DNA from: Rhizaria sp. SCN 62-66
Lineage: Eukaryota; Rhizaria, unplaced
NCBI GenBank assembly: GCA_001724265.1
Contig: MEDY01000139.1
Span: forward strand, 1-64,000
DNA: 64,000 bases
Reading direction: 5' to 3'
This document shows, one piece after another, positions 36,778 through 47,634 of the stretch. The stretch's first letter is position 1. Each line of letters starts with the position of its first letter. The notes beneath the pieces were generated by a model. The model was not told the DNA's origin and ran no database searches. It saw nothing but the letters and a program-made list of their open reading frames with translations. Position numbers and translations under genes: made by a program.

Positions 36778-39700
36778 TGCTGCTGCTAACGGCGAAGCTG
36801 GCAACGACGGCGGCGACAACGTGTCCCCGCTGCTCAGCACCGGCTCGCGGCGCATCACCGCGCCCGCGGCCACCCTCGCCGCCGCCACTGCCGCCGCCGC
36901 CGCCGCCGCTGCCGCCGCCGCCGCCGCTGCGGTGTCCGAGTGCCCGCGTCATTCGCAACCTCACACGCACGCGCACGCGCAGCCCGGCGGCGCGGGCAAC
37001 GGCCGCGCTGGCGGCGCGATCGTGCACGCGCGACATTGCCCTCAGCACCGCCGCGCCTCTGTCGCTGGCTCCACGGGCAGCCAGCCCGGTGGCGTCGGCA
37101 ACGGCGGCGGCAGCCAGTCGCGCGGGCCCGTCATCGCGGTCATCCAGTGCATTAACAAGCGCGGCAGCCGCACGATGCCCGACGACGTCTTCTGCGGCAG
37201 CAACTACGTGCAGGCCATCGCGGACCGCGTGATCAGCGAGCTCGCCAACGGCGGGTCCTCGTACACCGGCCCCAACAGCGCGCTGCGCAACGGCGGCGCC
37301 GGAAGCGCGTTCTCGTACGCCGCTGCTGCTGAGAACGGCGTGTGCGACGCGAATCCCAACGGCAATGGCATCGCGACGAGCAGCGTCAAGAGCGGGCTCA
37401 GCGGATTCGCCTCGTTCCGCCGCCCTCCGCCGCAGACGCAGTCGCAGTCCGTCCAGCAGCAGCAACAGCAGCTGCAGCAGCTGTCGCCCGCCAGAGCTGC
37501 GCTCGTCGCGCCTGCGCCGCTGCCGTTTGGCACTGCTTCACCGACCGGCAACGGCAGCGCCACCGGTATTAAGCTGAATGACATCGCGAATTTCGGGTTC
37601 GGCGACGACCGCGTGAGCAGCGTTTACCTGCCCACCCACACGTCCGACGCCGACACCGCCGCGGCGGCCTCTGCGGCGGCGATGGCGGCGGAGGCCACGG
37701 CGTTCATGCGCCGCGGCTCGCTCCCGACTCTGCCCACGCACACCGACGCCTATAACGACAACGGCGTCGTGGCGGTGAACGCCACCGAGGATCGCCTGCG
37801 CGACAACGCCACCGCGGGCACCAGCGACAGCGGGTCTGTGGCCGCACCGCTGCCTTTCAGCGTCGACAGCGGCTCTGCGGGCGCGCTGGCACTGCCCGCC
37901 GGCTCTCATCTGGCGCCGTCGCCGCCGCAGATGCACTCGCGCTCGCACAGCCAGTCAGGCCTGCCGTCGCGCGCCGTCGCGGGCTCGCCGCTGCCGCTTG
38001 CGCGCAACCCGCAGACGGGCGCCGTCAAGGCCGACTGGATCCCCTTCACGGCCGAGGATGCCGACGTGCTGTCGGCCATCTGCCAGCACTTGGTGCAGGT
38101 CGTGCGCCGCTACGCCACAGAGGTCATCCTGGACACGATCAAGGACTCGAGCAACGACGTGGTGTCGTCGCTGATGGAGCTCTACTCGCGCGACAAGAGC
38201 CGCTACGCGACGCCTGCGCTCACCAGCGGAACGGCGACGCCGGCCATCACCTCCGCGGGCGCCGGCGCCGCCGTGGTCGCGCCCGTTGCGCTGGGCTCTG
38301 CCAGCTTCAGCGTGCCGTCCTACTCGGGCGCGGCGGGCTCCTCCGCGGCCGCGGCGGCGGCGGCCGTTGCGGCGGGGCTACCCGGCGCGCGCTCCCGGAT
38401 GACGCCGCACCACCAGCTGCCCGGCTTCGCCCGCGGTGCGTCGGTGTCCGTCGCCGCCGCCTCGGCCGCCGCGTCCACCGCCGCCGCCGCCGCCGCCGCC
38501 GGGGGCGCGCTGGCGCCGACGGGCAGCGACGCGCTCGGCGGGCTCTCGGTCGCCGCCGCCGCGGCTGCTGCATATGCGCGCTCTAAGACGGCCAGCGCGC
38601 GCAACGCCGACGCCACCGCGGCCGCCGCTGCTGCTGCCACAGCTGCCACGGCGGCGGCGGCGGCACAGGCGGCGGCGGCGCAGGCGGCGGTCGCTGCGGC
38701 GGCGGCTGCGAACAACAACAGCAGCCGTGCCGGCGATGCGTCCGTGGCGGTGACGACTGACGCGCTGGCCGGTGGCGATGTCGCGCACTCGGTCTCGGCC
38801 TCCGGGGCCGCGGCCGAGGCCGGCACCACTGCGCCGTCCGTCGCCGCCGCTGGCCTCCACGGCCACGGTCAAGGTCAAGGTCAAGGTCACGGGCAGAGCC
38901 GCGGCGCGATCATGGTGCCGGCCAGCGCGACCAATGCGTCCGCGGCGGCAGCCGCGGCGGCGCGCCCGTTCCTGCTGCACAACAACAACGGCAACGACAG
39001 CCCCGCCACGGGTGATACCGGCAGCGTGAGCCTGAGCGGCAACGGCGTCGTCATCAGCACGATGCAGGCCGCGCAGCAGCGGCCGCACACGCGCCCCGTG
39101 TCTCCCGCGTCGTCGTCTTCCGGCGCTGCGTCAGTCACGCTCGCGGCCTCGGTCGCCGCGACCACGCTGCACCAGCACCTGCATCAGCACCAGCACCAAC
39201 AGCGCCCGCCGCGCACGGCCACGCTCTCCGGCGGCAACGCGCGCACCGCGGCGCTCTCGCAGCTCGAAAGCCGCGACAACAGCAGCGTGACCGTGACCGC
39301 GGGGCGCGCGTACTCGCCTCAGCCCGTCGCGGCGTCGGTCGTGGCCGCCACAGTCGGCTGTGACGATGCGCGCAGTCTCCGCGCGGGCGGCCGCGGCCAC
39401 GGCGAGGACTGCGTGCACGGCGGGCTCGCCAGCAGCGGCGACGGAGACGGCCACCTGGCCTCTGAGCTCGCCAGCGCTGACGCCGCCGACTCGGTGTATG
39501 TGCACGCGCCCTGTCGCGACGGCGACGACGGCAAGCTCGGCAGCGGCGACGCCAATGATGGTGATGACTACTACGACAGCATCAACATCAACACCGGCGG
39601 CGTCGCGGGCACCGTGCGCGGGTGCGACGACAACGGCCGCATCGACGACGACGGCGACGACGACAACGACAACGTGTCCGGCATCGCCGACCACCTCTCT

Positions 39701-41427
39701 GTGCGCACGCACGCGCCCGGTCACCTGCACCGCCGCCCCAAGCGCGCCCCCTCGGTCGCCAACTCGACCAACTCGACCGCGGCGGCGGGCAACGACAACG
39801 GCAGCGGCGCCGCGGTGGTCGCCATCAACCGCAACGAGAATGTGCGGCTGACGACGCGCGGCGACCAGACCTGTCTGCGCATCGCGTCCTCGTCGTCCTC
39901 GGCGGCGGGCGGCGCCGCGGCTACGGACGCGGCCGTCGCGGGCGGCGCCGTGGCGGGCCTTGCGCCGACCATTGCCTCTGTCGCCGCGGAGGACGACGAC
40001 GACGACCACCGCGCGAACGGCGCCGTGCGCGGCCGCCGCCAGCGCAACGGCGGCAACACCAACGTCGATGATGATGACGATGACGACGACGGCGGCAGTG
40101 CTAGTGGCGACGACGACGCCGGCGACGACGACAACTACAACACCGGCGAGATGAGCGGCGACGGCGGCGACAGCTACTCGCTGCACAACCTCCGCAGTGG
40201 CGCGGCGCACCTCCACAGCAGCAGCAGCTCCAACCTTAACGCGCTCCCCAGCCACAGCGGGCGTAACGGCGACAGTGGCGCGGCCGGCGTGTCGGTGGGC
40301 GACGCGAGTGCGCTCGTGTACGATGGCAACGGCGTGCGCTACCCGCCCGCGGCGCCCGCGTCGGTGCGCCTGGCCACCCACAGCGGCAAGCAGCGCCGCA
40401 GCACTGGTGGCGTCCACGGCGGCGGCGCCGGTGCCGGCGGCGCGGGCAGCGGCGGCAGCGTCAGCGGGAACCCCGGCCGGTCGCGGCCCCGCGCGCACAC
40501 GCACGCGCGCGACACGTCGGCCTACTCCGCGACCGCGACTGTCGCGGTCAACGACGGCGCTGCGGCCGCCGACAACGCGGTTGCGGCCGCGCCAGCGCCG
40601 TCGGCGAGAGCGGCCGACGGACTGCCGCTGCAGCATCAGCACCACCGCAACCGCAGCAGCGGGCGCTTCGGCAGCACGCTGACGGCGGCGGGGGGCAGCC
40701 CCGTCACGCCGGGGCTTGGCCTCAGCGGCCGCCCGGGCTCTGGCGCCGTGGGAGCCGCCGCGGGCGGGCTGCGCACGGGCATGATGTCGGTCGGCCGCGG
40801 TGAGTCGAGCCTCTGCGGCGACACGCCCACGGCGAACGACCACGACGACGACGACGAGCACGACGGACTGAGCGACAACGGCGTGGGCCCCACGCCCGTG
40901 CGCTCGCCGTCGCCGTCGTACTCGTTCTTCTCCGCTGTGTCCTCGTCCACGGCGCACCACGATGCGTACCCGGCCGCGCACACGCTCACGCACGCCGCGT
41001 CGCTGCGCCCAGCGCCCTCGCTCGCCGCCGCGCCGCCCGCGCGCGCCTCGGCCGCCGCCGCTGCCGCAGTGCTGCTGCCGCCGCGCGCGCAGGATTGGCA
41101 CGCGGGCGGCTCGCGCGCGGCGCCCGCGGCAACAACCACAGCTGCGACCAAGGCGGCCGCCGCCGCTGCCGCTGCCGCGCACGCCGCTGCCGCCGCCGCC
41201 GTCGCCGCTGCTGCTGCCGCCGCGGCCGCCGCTGCGGAGGCTGAAGCTGAGGCCGAGGCCGAGGCCCAAGCCGTCGCCGCCGCCGCCGAGGCCGCCGCCG
41301 CCGCCGCTGCCGCAGCCTCTGCGTCCGCGTCAATCTCCGGCAGCAGCCTGCCTCCCGCCGCAGTGGCCTCTAAACCACTTGCCTCGTCGACGGCGGCGGC
41401 GGCGGCGGCGGCTGACAGCACGCGCGC

Positions 41428-41510
<83 letters not shown>

Positions 41511-43678
41511 TGCTGCTGCCGCGGCTGGCCAACGTCGCGAGCGACGGGCTGGGCACTGACGACACGGACATCGTGCCCCCCGCCTCGGCCGCCGCAGACG
41601 CCGCCGCCACGGCCGCGTTTGCCGCCGCGGCCGCCAACCCCAGCGTCAGCGCCGGCGCCGGCGCCGGTGCCGCTCTCGCGGGCCCGGCCGCTCTCGATGA
41701 CGCTGAGTCGGCCGGTGCGGCCGCGACGACGGGCACGAGCGTGACGCCGTGGGCGGGACAGCCGATCGCGCGCGGCACGGCGTACGCGCCCTTCGCGCTG
41801 CCCTTCCGGGCGGGCTTCTCGCTGCAGTGGCCGCCTGCGGACGCGCGCGTCGATGCAATGCCGCTGCCCGTGCAGCGCCATTCTGACGGCGCATGTAGCA
41901 ACAATAGCAACAACAACAACAACGGCATCAGCAACAACAGCAGCAGCTGCGTCGGCGTCGGCGGCGGCATGAGCGCCGAGGAGGAGTATGCGGCCGTGAT
42001 CGCGGCCGCGCCCGTGGTGGTGGTGACCAAGCCTGACCCGCGCAGCGCGCGCTCGCGCCACCGCCGCGCGGCCTCGTTCTTCGCGGTCACCGCGTCCAGT
42101 TACTGCTCGTCCACGTCGGGGCTCACCTACGGCAGCAACGACGGCGACAACAGCGACAGCCGCGACATGACCGCGGCGGCCAGGGGCCCGCTCCCGGCGC
42201 TGTCGCTGGTGCCGGGGCTGTGTCCCGCCGCGCTGGCGTCGCCGACCTTCGACCCGTTCCTGTACTCGGACGCGGACCTCGCCGTGGGCGCCTACGCCGC
42301 GCTCGTGCACGCGGGTGCGTTGTCGTTGCTCAAGTGCAACGCTGCCACGCTACAGAACTTCGTGCTCTCCGTGTCGGGACTGTACCGCAATAACCCGTTC
42401 CACAACTTCCGCCACGGATTTTCCGTGTTTCAGTTCTCCTTCGCACTGCTCGCGCACGCCTCCGAGTCGCTGCCCGCCTTCCCGGAGCTCCCGTTCTGCT
42501 CCTTTAACCACGGTAGAAGCAGCGGCATCAGCGCGGCCGCAGCGGTGTCGCCGTGTGACGCCGACGCAGCAGCCGCCGCAGCCAACGCCGCGGGCGCGGC
42601 TGCGGCGGAGGAGGCGTCGCTGCCTATGATCCCCGTCCCCGTGGCAGCGGCGAATCCACTGTGGGCGCTGCCGGCGCTTGACGCGTTGTGCCTGCTACTG
42701 GCATCCTTTTGCCACGACATCGACCACCCGGGTAACACGAACATGTTCGAGACGGCGACCAACTCGCCCATCGCGACCATGCACAACGACCTGGCCGTGC
42801 TAGAGAACCACCACGCATGCACGACCAACATGCTGCTGCGGCGCCCCGACAGCGCCATCTTCTCCGCACTGCCCGCGGCCGAGCAGCGCGGTGCGCGCAG
42901 CATGATCACGCAGGCCATTCTCGCCACGGACATGACGGCGCACATGGACTCGCTCAAGAAGATCTCCAGCTACGAGTCCTTTTCCTCGGGCTACGACCTC
43001 GCCGTGGCGGGCGACCGGCAGGCGCTGGTGAACCTGGTGGTGCACACGGCGGACCTGAGCGGCCAGCTCTACCCGCTGCCCGTGGCGCTGCTGTGGGAGC
43101 GCGGCATCAGCGAGGAGTTTGCCCGCCAGGCCTGCATGGAAGAGCTGGCCGGGCTCGCGCCGCTGCCGTTCATGAAGAACCTGGACCAGATGCGCCCGCG
43201 CTGCCAGGGCCAGGTCGGCTTTATCGACTTCGTCGTCGCGCCCTGGTGGCGCCACCTCTCGCGACTGCTGCCTGAGATGAACTGCTGCGCCGTGCAGCTG
43301 CGCGAGAATAGGGACTATTACGCCGCTATGGTCCAGAGCATCGACGCAGACACCGCGGCCGCCGCCGAGGCCGCAAAGGCCCAGGCGGCTGCGGACGGCG
43401 ACGCTGCGGCTGCTGCGGCTGCCGCTGCCACTGCTGCAAATGTGGCTTAGCAGGCCGCTGGTGCAGCCGCGGGCAGCGACGGCAACAAGGATAAGAGCGG
43501 CCCGCAACAAGACGCCGCCGCTGCTGCCGCTTCTGGAGGCGCGGGTGCCAAGGCACCGGGGTGCGCGCATGGGGGCGAGTGGGTGACGCAGGACTTCTGG
43601 CAGTGCAAGCAGCGGCTGGAGCTGATTCCCGGTCCGGTGCAGCACGAGGACGACTGCGACAACTGCGATCGCCCGTAA
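32102..43678 (+). CDS. Giant multi-GAF cyclic-nucleotide phosphodiesterase, frame crosses one TAG
   Basis: Hydrolyses cAMP and/or cGMP. It is a single exon of 3,859 codons from ATG 32102 to TAA 43676-43678, with one TAG at 43448-43450. Several GAF-like modules are visible: a weak one near 301-677; one near 703-1110 with GLVGYCAQHQRALNIPDAYA and TVAVIQAINK; and one starting near 1115 with GVVGYVARTGLPLLIPDAYQ. The last module is interrupted by about 450 low-complexity residues before its closing strand VIAVIQCINKRGSR. About 1,350 more disordered residues (poly-Ala, poly-Gln, His-rich) precede the HD-type PDE domain (about 3,380-3,745). Its metal ligands are complete: His3434 and His3438 (HNFRH), His3538/Asp3539 (CHDIDHPGNTN) and Asp3651 (HTADLSG). 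The purine-clamp Gln is in GQVGFIDFVV. The 76 codons after the TAG are GC-rich with paired Cys (GCAHGGEW, DDCDNCDRP), and composition drops at the TAA. Substrate preference cannot be read from the sequence. Confidence 0.9.
41429..41509 (+). repeat. Pure (CAG)27 polyglutamine tract
   Basis: Twenty-seven uninterrupted CAG codons inside the disordered linker of the phosphodiesterase gene, followed directly by CTGCTGCTG. CAG next to CTG can fold back as a hairpin. The absence of CAA interruptions suggests recent expansion and likely length polymorphism. Confidence 0.95.
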
Positions 43679-44344
43679 TATTGAACTGTACCTTACTTAT
43701 CTTCGCAATACGTGATACGTGTTACGTATAACGCACAACTAACTATTACACACCACAAACAAAAATACTACAACCGCCTCTTTTTTCACAGGTTTATGAT
43801 TACACGCAAGAAACTGTTTGCTCCTAGTCTAAGATTTTTTGTTTTGCCTTCTCTCTCGCTTTAGTTGTTTTTTTTTTTCTTCACCAACCCCATTTAAGAA
43901 TAGTAAATTGTGATGCATTTTTTATCTGTCTTGATTTTGGAACAACCTATGACGTTGTTATTTTTGTATTTCGTGTCTTAGAACATGCTGGATGTTGTTG
44001 TCTCTAAAAATAAGTGCTTTGTTATTGATGTGATGCGACGAACAACAATACACATGTATCATCTGCGTTATGCTATATTCATGCAGATCTTGATGAGTGA
44101 GGCTAATACAAATGACGATGACAAAGCCTGACGCCCATAATGTACACTTGCAATGATACTGAGAAATCCGATTGGGGCCGATCAAATTATTTGCTTGTCA
44201 TACAAAACACACAACATGAAACATAGCATCATAGTAGAAGAAAATAAGAAATCAAAACCAATAATTTATTCAGAATAATTTGACAAAATCACTACAACAA
44301 AAAATTATTCCAAAATAAACGCATATTTATCATTAAAGTTCATT
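43679..44344. other. Convergent 3' intergenic
   Basis: AT-rich, with poly-T runs near 43782 and 43869. Holds the 3' ends of the phosphodiesterase and STT3 genes. No gene or RNA recognised. Confidence 0.5.
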
Positions 44345-46705
44345 TTAGGCGCCAGAGAGCTTGACCTGCTCGAGGCGCTCGAGGAAGCCAGGGTTGGTCT
44401 TCTCGTTCTTGACACGATAGATGCGGACCATCCAATGCTCGGAAGTGAATGCCTCCTCAATGTAGTCGAGCTTGATGTCCTTGTCTCCGACCTCGGAGTG
44501 GCGCACGCGGTCATAGCCATTGTTGCCGTGGCCCTCGGCGAACTTGTGGTAGCACATCTTGTACATGAGCGAGTTGCGCATGCGGGGCGACGCCGAGCGG
44601 TCAATGCGGTACCCGCCCTGCGCGTTGTAGTAGTCGTTCTCAACAACTTCGGGAAACACGCCACCGGAAATGCGCACCATCCACAGGAACTTGTTGATAT
44701 CGTCGCTCGAGTACCCAATGCGGCCGCCGAAGACGACGAGCACGTAGTCGACGTCGAGCGCACGCATGACTTCGTACGCGCGCTCCTCGGTCGACGCCAT
44801 GGCGAGGCCGACGGTGGCGATGTGCGTGTTGTTGCGCGTGTTGTTGTCGACGATGACAGTGCGGTTGGCCATCTCGGTGATCTGGTAGCCGTAGTCCCAC
44901 CAGCTCATGATGCGCGCGTGCGCGGGCGTGTTGTGGCGCAACCACGTGTAGCCCTCGCGGAAGTCGTCGAAGTAGATGCGCTCACCGCTGCCGCCGTTGG
45001 CCATGAGCACGATGGACGGGGACGAGTACGCGGTCTGCGTCACCCACGTGCAGTGGATCACGTAGAAGTAGAAGAGCACGGTGAGGAAGCCGATGACGAG
45101 CATGGCGATGAGCGACGACACGCGCGGGCGGCCAGTCACCACAGACGCGGGCGCCTTGCCGGGCGCGTTGGTCGTCGTCACAGCAGCCTTGCTGCCCGAA
45201 GAAACTGAGGAGGAGTCGTCGCTGGCGTTGGCAGGAACAGCCTTGCCGAGCGCGTTGGCGGTGATAACGTCGCAGTAGGTGGAGAGGAGCACGTTGACGC
45301 CGACGCCGGCGAGCACGCACGCGATGGGCGTGAGCACGAGCACAAGACGCACCATGATGGACGCGAAGTAGGACGCGAACACGGCGTAGATGAGGGCGAA
45401 GATGTTGGCGTCAGTGAGGTGCTTGAAGCAGAAATACATGCCGACGGGGACGAAAAAGACGACGCAGTGCAGGTCGAAGAAGAACGTCGTCCATGGCGAG
45501 GGCTGGTGCTCCGACACGGACTTGACAATAGCGATGTTCGAGGTCGCGCCGAGCAGCGAGAGCAGGCGTGCGGTGAAGAACGGGACCTTGCCGAGCGCGG
45601 CGGCGACGACGAGCAGCGACACGGCGGCGATTACCAGCAGCACGGTGGAGCGGAACAGCAGCTGGATGTGCTTGGCAGAGAGCAGAGTGCGAAGCCAGGA
45701 GACAAACATGAAGACCTGCATGAGGCCGAACATGCCCAGCGCGGCGATGTGCTCGGGCGACGTCGAGAAGGGCTGGAAACCGACGAACTGGACCTGCATC
45801 GACATCAGCGTGCCCAGCACGTAAAACGTGCAGTAGGAGACATACAGACGGCTTGAGAAGCGGCCGGCAATCATGAGCGCAAAGGCGTGCATGGGAATGA
45901 TGTTGATAATGAAGATGTAGCCACCCCACGCAGCGACCATGTTGAAGTAGCCCAGCGCGGCGGCCGCGGCCCATAACATGGAGCCTGTGTTGACTGCCTT
46001 GACCCAGAGGTAGAAGCAGAAGACGAGCGCGAAGATGGCAACGGCTTCGTTGTCGAAGGAGCCGGCGACGGAGCGGGAAATGTAGCCCGGCGCAACGGAC
46101 ATAAAGGCGGCGGCGATAATGCCCGCGCCGCCGTTCCAGACCTGAGCCGTGAGGAGGTACGTGGCGAGGACCGTGAGCGAGGCCATGAAAGGCGAGAGGA
46201 AGACGCAGACGTTGCGGATGTGCGCAGTAAAGTGCAGCACGTTGTGCAGAAAGTGGAAAAACAGCGCGGCAGTCCACATGAGGCCCGGGTAGACGGTGCC
46301 ACCGACGAAGCGGCCGATAGGAACCCAGGTCATGTCGTCGAACCAGTTGTGGAAGGCGTAGAAGCCGTTCTCGACGAGGTACTTGGTGGAGCGGAAGTTG
46401 AACTGCGGGTCGAACTCATGAATAAGAGCGCCGTAGGTCAGAGGAGCAAAGAGACGAACACAGAAAGCTACACAGCAGCGGAGACACGAGGGGGAGAGAA
46501 GGATCCGGGTGTGAGTTAGGAGCTTCTATCGGAAAAGCGTGCAAATGTTTGTGGATTATGGCGGAGAAAAGGACGTACCAACGGTGCAAAGACCGAGAAG
46601 GATAACGGCATGAACGACAAACTCACTGCGACCGATGAAGGTCGACAGGAAGCCGTCGTTTGTCTGGTCGGATCCCTTTTTGGGAGAAGCGGCGACCACC
46701 GACAT
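44345..46705 (-). CDS. STT3: Catalytic subunit STT3 of oligosaccharyltransferase
   Basis: Transfers the lipid-linked glycan to Asn-X-Ser/Thr sequons in the ER lumen. Exons 46579-46705 and 44345-46467 join in phase 1 (donor GTACGT, acceptor TGTAG, 111-nt intron with a CTAAC branch-like site). The product is 749 residues and ends at TAA. The first membrane helix spans the junction. Family motifs: the first acidic motif in IHEFDPQFNFRSTKYL, FHNWFDDMTWVPIGR, SVSEHQPSPW in the catalytic external loop, the Arg in SIMVRLVLVLTP, and the sequon-binding WWDYGYQ in RIMSWWDYGYQITEMAN. The region after it carries NNTRNNTHI, where STT3 proteins are themselves glycosylated. About a dozen membrane segments precede the soluble C-terminal domain. 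A Ser/Ala-rich insert (about 45110-45250) interrupts the loop before the last helix. There is no double-lysine retrieval tail. Confidence 0.95.
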
Positions 46706-47634
46706 GGCTATGGCGAAAGGAAGAAGTGCGAATGGGCGTAGAGGAGTGTCATTGAGTTTTCTTGGCGTACAATTACAGCGGACACATATTAGCTCGATAT
46801 TAATGCAGGATTTCGAAATGTCATTTTTAAGCACTGACGATATGTGGCTATCAAAACGAAAACAAATCGGCTGAGGTGGCTGACCGCTTCGTTCGTTCAG
46901 ATCTATTTCGCGTGGTTCCGAAAAATTAACCTGTGGCACATTGCGTGTTGCGTGGGTGTGACTTAAAAAGTTCGCTCCAACACTTAAACAAAGCATTTGT
47001 GGAAATTTGATGTGCTTTGTTCAACGTGAATCAAACATAATTTATTAGATAATACATTTTTACCCTGTATTTCTCTCTGATCTGTGATCCCATGCGTCCA
47101 AGTCACTAGTTAGTTACGTTGCGTCATATTCTGCCTCAGTATTAAGTCAGTTGTCGCAATTTGCAAAACTATTCCGACTGCTGCCACGCGATGAAAGATA
47201 AAATAAGTGATACTATACATCATAAACAGAATATTATCTGCGCAAAAACCATATGTGGTTGATCATCACCTTAGCCATACCGAGTGCCCTTCTCGTCCTA
47301 ACAGTACACGTTCCGCCAAGGGCTCATCGTCACTGTTATCGTTCACCGGCCGAGTCTTCGGGATGAAAAAAACCATGCGGCTGATGGGGATTGCGCTGCG
47401 CAGCAGGCGTTTGACTGAACCAGAAAGCCGAGGTTTCCAATTCAGTTATCTCTCTTCGCGCATGTTGCGCATCGCAGATCGGTGCCTCGATTAATTTGCT
47501 AAAATACATATTTGATACGCCAAGAATCCTTACATGATGACATGAACAAGATAAGAATTTAACGCGTAACGTGATTTTCTACCTCGTAATTCTCAATCAC
47601 ATGCACTATTTCGCTTGAAAATAGGCAGTATGCG
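46706..47634. other. Intergenic, STT3 5' flank
   Basis: Mostly AT-rich. It contains the STT3 promoter and the 3' flank of the next minus-strand gene, plus one GC-rich coding-like island at 47266-47445 listed separately. Confidence 0.45.
47266..47445 (-). pseudogene. Isolated coding-like fragment
   Basis: About 60 codons on the minus strand bounded by TAA and TGA, with gene-like GC content inside an AT-rich gap. It reads KRLLRSAIPISRMVFFIPK then acidic NDNSDDEP. No start codon or clear splice sites. It could be a relic exon or a chance island. Confidence 0.2.

Noticed and set aside
39131-41269. 712-codon minus-strand frame inside the phosphodiesterase gene
   Set aside because: Arg/Ala/Val-rich shadow of low-complexity GCC/GGC repeats. 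The enclosing plus-strand frame is continuous and ends in a conserved PDE domain.
36720-41340. CRISPR-like or satellite repeats
   Set aside because: The repetitive sequence is in-frame trinucleotide coding repeat (poly-Ala, poly-Gln) inside one gene, with no spacer-repeat periodicity.
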